From Trichostrongylus colubriformis (taxonomy: Eukaryota > Nematoda > Chromadorea > Rhabditida > Trichostrongylidae): 64,000 nucleotides of DNA. Below the pieces are notes generated by a model. It was not told where the DNA came from. It made no database searches and saw only the letters and a program-made list of their open reading frames with translations. Numbering within the stretch: position 1 is the stretch's first letter; every line of letters starts with the position of its first letter. Both the position numbers and the translations under genes were made by a program. Positions 57,601 to 64,000 of this stretch are shown here, in pieces. The stretch covers positions 15,039,475 through 15,103,474 of the forward strand of contig OZ022261.1 of NCBI GenBank assembly GCA_963978905.1, read 5' to 3'.

Positions 57601-60600
57601 AGTATCCATTACCACACCGCATTAATCCACATTTCAGTCGGATTGAAACCCAATCAAGAATTTTCGATCTGAAAAGAGAACATTGCAGTGCACACTCCGC
57701 CCACGGTGGGTGGAGCGCAACTTGGTCTATGTGTGATCTTTACTTCTTGTACCATGCCCTACCCATCCCAAATTGGTCCCCATCTCTACAGGTGGTCTTT
57801 CATGTAAATTTCAAGCTCCGCCCGCCGTCACAATGCTCTGCTCACCATTGAAACTTTTTCTCTCTCAAGCCACTACTGACCACTACCATTTTTTTCTCAA
57901 TCTCTAGAGAATTCCGGAAATAAATTGCTATTTTTGCGCTGAGTATCATCCGCATAATAACGCGCTTTGCCCTTTGTGAACGGTCTCCGCTTATTTTGAG
58001 TGTGTTCAAAATAGCCTGGACATGGTCATTTCTACCGATTTTTTCCTGGACGTATGATTAATAAATAAATGAATGATAAAATTTAATTACAAATGAACTA
58101 ACGTATGCTAATAAGCGCGTTGTGAGTATTCAAAAAAGAATGTTTTGAAAAATCATACATCGTTTTATGAACATTTAATGCAATTTTTATTTGATTTGCA
58201 GTTCATCTCCGATGCAGATACGATTGTCACGTATCCATTGATTAGTGAAACACTCCTAGCGTTGAGTTCTTCACGGCAAATCCAGAATCCGTTCTCCGAC
58301 AAACATGTGGGACCGGCATTCACACGAGTTTTTGGTCAACCTAACGACGCCACTTACCGTGTGGCTAACGGTGAGTCTGCATAAGTGACACGGCTTTTCA
58401 AACGGTTTTCAACAAAATTTACGTGTCGCGTAAATGAACTTTTGTAAGCCTCTATGAAAGAATTAGCAAAGTGTCTAAAAGGGTAGCGCTGCACTTTTCA
58501 CCTGATTAGATGCTAATCCAATTTTTTGAAATTTTCGAGTAGTATGCTGATCCATCAGTTGTTCAGTATCTTTTATTTTAGGGCACGAGGGATTGCTCAA
58601 TTGGAGAAATTGGAATAAACGTGAATATGAAACAGGTCGCATAGGTTCTAACCAAGGAAAGATTTCAGCTTCCCATGGAACTTTGAATAGAGACCTAGGC
58701 ACATCGATAGAGTTTCGGATCACAAATATGGAAGCTGAAACTGCAAAACGCTGTTCCGAAGAGAGTTTGGAGGGGTCAAAGCCTGCTGCAGAGCGAACGT
58801 GGGAATGACCATGGAATATATGAGTGCAGAGCGTTAACAGAGAAGTCGTGAACTCTTGCTCAGAGAACATTGCTTGTTTTCTTTGGGGCTTTCAACGTGC
58901 ACCTGTTGCGATAGGTGCCTTTGCTATGAATACTTAGGTAGTCTTCCTGCATTTCTCAGAGTATTCGGACTACTGAATGTAAAAGAGAACTGACCCATGG
59001 CCTTTTTCCACTTTTTTAAAAGTTTAAAAGAATCTGTCACCACACCACCTCCGCCCACTTTTTTAAAATGTGGGTAAAATATCGAAGCGACTGGAAAATC
59101 GTTTTTCGGGTTGTTCGGTCCCTTGATACCAAATAGCATATCCATTTTGCGTTTTTCCACGTTGAGAATACAAGAGTTTATGATGAAACCGTTAGGCTTT
59201 CAGTAAGAAAGACAGGTTGGTGCGTTCTCAATATAAAGAAACAACAAAAATGGGAATAGAAGCATTTGCAGGAGGACAATTACAAAAAGCAAAACTTGGA
59301 CGCTAGCACAAGCACATTGGCTACCACTAAATCACAACTGCATCGTACATGGATAGCCGTGTTTATGTTTCGCCGCAAGCAACTTTAACCTCTCCTAATT
59401 CGCTTCCGAACAGCGTTTTGCAGTTTTGTTTTTCACAATTGTAATTAGCATTCTGAAGCCTATTGGTACGCTCAGGTCTCCCTTTGAAGGTCCATGGGGA
59501 TTGGAAATGCTCCCCTGGTAAGTAGAACAGCAATGAGAAGACAAGGAAATCAAATGGTCAATCCAAAAAATTTGATCGCTGTTCCAGCTGCTCGTTTTGA
59601 GCGCGCACGTGTTTTTTGGCATGCCCTAGCATTGATCAGACTCATGGATCTGTGACGTGCGGCAGTCACGCACAACAATTGATACTTCATTTGTGGAGGG
59701 AGAGAACATGGATGGGGTACTCTTAACCAGTATACGCTTGAGAGTGATGAAAAACGCACTATTCACCTCCGCACCTCGCACTGTGCCATGGACCCAGTCC
59801 TTGAACCCCTGGCACTCATCCATTGTATCTCCATGGAACAAAACCTCCAGAATCAAGCCTGGAGTCGAGGAAAATTTTTGAAAAGTACGACCCCAGTCGA
59901 CGCTTCCGAGGCTACCTGTACTTGAGGTCGAGGAGTCTTCTCGGAAAAAAGTCGTAAATCGACAACCATAGCATTGCTAGCTAGTACTATGGTGAACGAT
60001 CAGCGGACTTTTTTTTGAAAGGCCACCTTTTCTCAAAGAAGGCGGAGCCGTTGATGAAAATTTCAAGACATGCCCCTCTCCCTTCGAGTCCTCGTTCCAT
60101 ATCTGACCCGCTGTCAAAGTGGTTTCGATATTGTGCTTTCACGGAGAAGCGGTCCTTTTTCCTTCCTTCAGCTTCCACCTGCTTCCGAGTATTCCTCGCC
60201 CCCTCATAATGAACTTGTCCAGAAAAGTGAGGGTGCAAGTGTAAGAGTTGTGATCCCGCCGTCTACGGCTCTTTCGGTCTTCTGCATTACCGAGTCTTCA
60301 AGGGATTTTCATTCAAAAGAAAGCACTCCTTTCGTTCAAGTAGGAACGAGGTGAAAAGCGTAAAAATGCGTAATCCAGGCTAATTTCGCTGGATTCATCT
60401 GGTGACGCTGAGTTTATTTCATGAGCTTGCGGAAAGCAAGGCATGTGCGACATAATGTGCTCCTTTAGAAGCGAAAAGTACTGTAGGGACGCCCACGAGA
60501 CATGATGCGTCCACCCGGTGGGTGGGAACTAAGGATTAGCATTCATGAGGAGATGGAAAATGAATAGCGTACCATTTTACGGGGCTAGCGAGGCCGTTCA

Positions 60601-63600
60601 TTTTAATCTGAGTTACAGCATCGAACGTTGCTGGAAACCGGGCCTGATCGTCACGTGCTGGGTGTGGCCCTGGTGGGTGTCAGTCGAAGGTTATTTGAGT
60701 GTAGGAAAAGCGATAAGGTGCTTGAATGTGCACATTTCAAGTTTTCCAACGAAGGCAATGAATATGTAGGTAACCATGGCTGACGGAAGCTTCCCTCCCT
60801 AAAAGCAGCTAGGATTTGAGCAGTACCTAGTGATTTCACCATTAAATCGGATCCCGAACTTAACGAAGCTTAGGGTAACTATTATAGCACATCCACCCTG
60901 AAGAGTTCATTACCCTGGACACGTCTTGCAAGATAAAAATGCAAACAGAGCATGTTTCTCGTTTCCCGGAAGGAAGGTTGGAGTTAGTATCGTCACTGAT
61001 AAGAGAGCACGGGGAGGAGTGTTTTCGCCACGCTCCGAGCCAGAAAGGGAGGAGGCAACATCGCAACGCTTCCTATCAGTGATAATATCAGTTCCACCCC
61101 TCCTTACGGCGAGCGCGGACTGTATCTTCAACTTGACCGCCTTCGTGAGTTCGCGGTCTGTAGCAACGGGCTTATCAGCCTTGGACATTCCAACTTTTTC
61201 ACAAAAATGTGTGACGAATACGACAGTGTTTGAATGAGTGTGCACACTTACGTTGAATTTTCGTGCCCGCGAGCGGCGCCGCGGACTTCTTCGCGTGTGA
61301 TTGCGTACATTGCAACCCTCCTTTAAGAGTTTTACGCCCGAATTAATTTTCTTAATTAAGACTGTTATCATGCAAAGCTATCGTTTCTTTTACTTTTTAT
61401 GTCAGTATTTTGCCTTTTTAAGGCACAAAAGTCATTGTTTTTGGATAATGATGAGATAAACAGCTATTTAATGAAGGATCTGCATGGTACCAGACCCTTC
61501 CGCCTCAGCGGAATTCTAATCGACCGCGCCAAGATGTGTTGACAGGGCTACGAGTGCGACGTCGCAGAGCGAAAATTCGACATAAGTGTACCACCCCGGT
61601 TAATTAGCAACTAAATCAAAGTGGCATGCACCCGCATTAAAAGTGATGTAGCCTATTCCTCATAGCGTGTACACTTACTTATGACCCTTCTGACGAGAAG
61701 GATAGACAGGAGATGACTTGTCTGTCGTAGTAGAAATTCGACCTAAAATAAGCTATTCACCTGGAATGCAAAGCTAGCCTCTTGCCTATCTCAAAGTATT
61801 AATAATCACTGTACAATATGGTTAGATAGTATAGATGACTAAGAGGAATAATTCAGGACAAAAGCATGCCTACATCGTTTTCATGCGAGTCTTGTGCACT
61901 CTGCAAGAACGATGGATGGCTGAGCGGAAAGCGCGAAAGTCGATACGCTTTGAAACTGATCCGGAATGGCAGCCAGATGACCGAGTGGTTCTCTTTCAAG
62001 AGTTCTACAAAGGTATGTTGCAGAGTTTACCGATATGTTATGGAGCCCATGACGTATGGGAGCCTATCACATACTTTGCAAGATATACGCGGTACACTGC
62101 TGCTATACAAGTGCAATGACCTAGGAATCGTGCACGGAGAAATGAGGTTCTGTGTTTTATCTTGTATTTGCTCAAAAAGGGCCGCATTCAAAGTTTCACG
62201 CAAAAAAAAAACTGAAAATTCGGCAAAGATACAGCTCTACAAAATGGTTGGAGACGCAGGGTGGACCCGTTTACCTAACATTTTGTTCCCACTCCGCGTT
62301 CCCGACCACGGCACACTACGGGGGAGGGGGCGGGGCACCCATTCGCAGGCCCCGCCTAGTCGTCCGCCACTTTGAGGTGCTGTATGCCGGATCCTCACTT
62401 TTCCGCGTGAAACTTTGCATGTGGCCCTTAGTGGGCAAATACAACATAAATATATGGCTGACAGAAAAATTCATTTTTCCGTGCACGATTTCTTTACCCA
62501 TCGATTTTTCATGCACTGTGTGCACGATGTGAGGTACATGAAAGCCAGCAGCCGAAAACACTACACGATTGCCAAGGAGGTTGGTGTATTATCAGGTTGT
62601 AAGGAAAGTTTTAGCCGGTTTTCGAAATTTCAACTTCTGGGGATCATAACTTGGCTCAGAATGCATCTTTTCTCACGGAATGAGCACCATTCGATTTGCT
62701 ACACTCTTGGCAACATTATGCATACCTACATATCTCAATTCGATGAGGGGCTGATGACTTACATAGCGCGAAATGAAAAAAAGTCGACTCCAAAGCGCCC
62801 CTCTTTTTGAATACACTGCTACTGAAGGAGCCGTCCAGATGTTTTGGAAAGTTGATCGATGAGTGAGGGCTCCAGCCTGCAACTGCTTCAATTACTGGAA
62901 AAGGATTTGTGAAAAATGCGCTCGCGCACAACTGCCGTGAGGGGTCCCGCGGCACCCTTTTTTCGGATTTTTCCAGATCGAGGCAACTTGAGGTGGTCAA
63001 CTGAGTTTGTTTCCTGAGGTCCAATACTTGTGGATATCCCCTGCAAATATGGACGCTCGCCTTCTGCTCTTTTAGTTCAAGCGATTTGATCAGTTGGAAA
63101 TCCAAGCAGCTCGTTCTCATTTCTGCACTTCTGGAACATGGACAAAGTGGTTCATCCAATGCTTCACCCCCTCCTCTTCCAGTATTAACATTTGTGGTCA
63201 CCTTCGCTGGGGCTCGGCTAAACAAGAACTCGTGAAGTGAAGTTAGCTTAAAAGTGCCATTTCGCAGTTTTTTAAAATTTCCCTAATAATTCGAAAACCT
63301 TGTGGCATTCCAAATGAAACATATATTTAGTAAGAGCAACTTTTTGCCTATCTAAGAAGCACAATATATCAGCTAATTCATGTTGACGCGCTCTGATATT
63401 TAAATTTATTTTATGAACGCGAAAAAGCGGCCAGAACTTTCCATACAACCTAATACATTGCGGCGCGCCTCCGCTTCGTTGTGCTACGGACGGCAATTTT
63501 GAGGTGCCCGTTAGAGAGCTCTCTTAAGGGCAGGGATCCGTAAGATTTAGATTACGTGCAGGGTGCAGGAAAAGGGTTTTTCGTATGTTAGAGCATTATG

Positions 63601-63995
63601 TGCGCAGTTACAGACACATATAAGCAAGACATATGTACAGACATACATAAAGAGCAAGAAGAGCCCAAATATGTGATTTGAGCTTTTTAACTGCACTGGG
63701 ACACACATTACAATTCATTCTCCGCAACAGGTCACTGCAGCAGTGGTAGCCGCGGTGTACCACGTATGCTACGTATGATCTTGAAGCTGTGGCCAAATTC
63801 TGCTTTGTACAGCATTGTAACAGGATGTACTTTAATTCAGGAAATAGGACATGGGTCTTGTTAGACTTTGACCGATATATCTTGGCACAATGGAGACCGC
63901 GAGGTTCTGAAGTGATTTTCGGCGCACGATTTGTAGAAAAGAAAATGCGAGCCGGAATGCAATTGTGCGCTTGGTGTGGAATGATCGAACAACAA
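51659..63995 (+). CDS. Uncharacterised protein, first five exons (3' end outside window)
   Basis: Exons 51659-51763, 53091-53264, 58202-58370, 61857-62012 and 63841-63995 join with phases 0, 0, 1, 1, 0 into about 252 open residues, followed by a GTAAG donor at 63996. The protein starts MTLTVSMEDMELFPKDALLN; an internal Met at codon 7 is an alternative. It continues with LDRLWWSRLVISVRGYVV, an FLAEEMSDIKL helix, PFSDKHVGPAFTRVFGQPND, RWMAERKARKSIRFETDPEW, TWVLLDFDRYILAQWRP and LCAWCGMIEQQ. It is mixed, Trp-rich and soluble-looking, with no signal peptide or membrane span. I do not recognise the family. Exon 61857-62012 is also open in another frame, but only the frame used here fits the phases of both neighbours. 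No good spliced-leader acceptor is obvious at the start, so an upstream exon is possible. Confidence 0.65.
52497..52632 (+). repeat. Dispersed repeat S, copy 2
   Basis: Same sequence as 15836-15971 with about 15 differences by eye and the same end points. The common 3' end CACCACCTCCGCCC suggests a retroposed or defined-end unit. No convincing polymerase III boxes. Confidence 0.65.
53285..53442. mobile_element. Family I MITE, copy 4, 20 bp after an exon of gene 2
   Basis: GCGGTCCATTTCGCACCG and CGGCGTGGCCTACGGAC, mirrored by AGGCCACGCCCTATCTAGTG and GTGAAATGGACTGTATG. It begins about 20 bp after the GTATGT donor of exon 2 of the second gene. Confidence 0.65.
54726..55635 (-). mobile_element. 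Decayed mariner transposon
   Basis: Ends TTAGGCTGTCGCGAAATGAA and TTTCGCGACACCCTAA, each next to TA. Reading the minus strand: a start MDFRKHAIVRLEEQGLRFHY, then a stop and a deletion removing most of the helix-turn-helix region. Next come the catalytic block FLDRLITVDEKWLLYDNRKR, an in-frame TAG replacing a Trp codon after KILLTV, LLQDNARPHTSYTTRQKL, and HPPYSPDLSP. A one-base deletion then puts the third catalytic Asp (TDYHFF) out of frame. All three Asp positions are still visible, but the gene is inactive. Confidence 0.85.
54922..55215 (-). pseudogene. Mariner transposase pseudogene, central fragment
   Basis: The longest open piece of the decayed mariner. It covers PGQTVTSDSYCRDLE through LLQDNARPHTSY and PHPPYSPDLSP. 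The frame then shifts by one base before the last catalytic Asp, so the tail of this frame is not transposase sequence. Confidence 0.8.
55967..56232 (+). pseudogene. Tc1-like transposase N-terminal fragment (left arm)
   Basis: From MPSGTHFSEYENGQILAYKD through the helix-turn-helix SNRKISEKMGLSQS and GTKKGSGRP. A stop (TAG at 56142-56144) follows, and ELSEKQKRRILNAASDSRK continues in the same frame, then a frame change near 56220. Corresponds to the paired-like DNA-binding domain of Tc1 transposases; no catalytic motif. Confidence 0.65.
56543..56964 (-). pseudogene. Tc1-like transposase N-terminal fragment (right arm)
   Basis: Inverted duplicate of the left-arm fragment, with the same helix-turn-helix and KLRKQERRI-like region (visible on the minus strand from about 56964). 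It runs further, into a segment that reads CRRWFSSYHTSRG-like in broken frames. No DDE motif is recognised. Confidence 0.5.
57418..57471. repeat. C-rich homopolymer tract
   Basis: CCTCCCCTCCCCTTCC and runs of up to nine C, about 50 nt almost without G. Prone to assembly error. Confidence 0.9.
57640..57850. repeat. Dispersed repeat K, inverted copy
   Basis: GATTGAAACCCAATCAAG, CAGTGCACACTCCGCCCACG, CTTGTACCATGCCCTACCC and CCCCATCTCTACAGG are the complement of the copy at 6145. In the gene 2 intron before exon 3. Confidence 0.6.
58611..59520. repeat. Family J inverted pair around unrelated sequence
   Basis: 58611-58795 (GGAAAGATTTCAGCTTCCCA ... CTGCAAAACGCTGTTCCGAA) is inverted relative to 59395-59520 (TTCCGAACAGCGTTTTGCAG ... 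GGTCCATGGGGATTGG). About 600 bp of different sequence lies between, including a CACCACCTCCGCCC fragment and a small tract resembling 50915-51020. Confidence 0.6.
59521..61856. other. Gene 2 intron, second half
   Basis: No exon of the second gene found between 58370 and 61857. Frames at 59987-60238 (minus) and 60910-61371 (minus, 153 codons) lack motifs. A partial family G right end (GTGCGACGTCGCAGAGCG AAAATTCGAC) is at 61554-61582. Confidence 0.5.
62123..62493. mobile_element. Family A palindromic MITE, copy in gene 2 intron
   Basis: AGGAATCGTGCACGG at the left matches CCGTGCACGATTTCT at the right, with the GTTTCACGC / GCGTGAAACTTTGCATG internal pair. It lies about 110 bp after exon 4 of the second gene. 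Confidence 0.7.
62592..63453 (-). mobile_element. Family C mariner derivative, copy 4
   Basis: Begins TCAGGTTGTAAGGAAAG after TA and ends CCATACAACCTAA before TA. It carries the same decayed minus-strand transposase segments (KVTTNVNTGRGGG and the helix-turn-helix-like region). Located in the intron between exons 4 and 5 of the second gene. Confidence 0.65.
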
Positions 63996-64000
63996 GTAAG

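Noticed and set aside
61866..62020. Cysteine-rich frame SCESCALCKNDGW as a zinc finger
   Set aside because: Phase incompatible with the exons on either side.

Overview
Eukaryotic, almost certainly nematode, genomic DNA. Reading frames are broken into short exons of 18 to 175 nt. Acceptors are of the TTTCAG type, and one 5' exon begins at a TTTCAG acceptor 12 nt before its ATG, as expected for spliced-leader trans-splicing. The long introns are packed with short DNA transposons. This fits a clade V (strongylid or hookworm-like) worm; that is inference from style, not a species identification. No bacterial genes, rRNA or CRISPR were seen.

Layout. 1-22 kb: no gene I can support; palindromic MITEs, tRNA-like repeats, an AT-microsatellite block interrupted by a 325-bp foldback, a degenerate minisatellite and unrecognised sequence. 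22.0-45.2 kb, plus strand: one 23-exon gene assembled by eye with splice phases that agree across every junction. It encodes about 730 residues: an N-terminal domain like the TDP-43 N-terminal (oligomerisation) domain, a long coiled coil, a Pro/Ala/Tyr-rich linker, and a C-terminal beta-sandwich like the glycogen-binding domain of AMPK beta (CBM48 type). I know of no described protein with this combination. The last intron appears to have lost its GT donor, leaving an acidic former last exon stranded 110 bp downstream of the stop now read. 51.66-64.0 kb, plus strand: the first five exons (about 252 residues) of a second gene that I do not recognise; it runs off the window.

Mobile DNA occupies much of the rest. 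There are two TTAA-flanked (piggyBac-like target) MITE families, one with a nested copy whose empty site is visible elsewhere in the window; a roughly 900-bp internally deleted mariner family (4 copies); a TA-flanked element with GGGTCATTCC ends (2 copies); a decayed mariner with recognisable transposase at 54.7-55.6 kb; a head-to-head Tc1-like foldback at 55.7-57.25 kb; and several GC-rich short palindromic families, two of which share a core. The two genes show no sign of being an operon (6.4 kb apart, each with its own long introns).

All homology statements come from recognising motifs by eye; no search was run.
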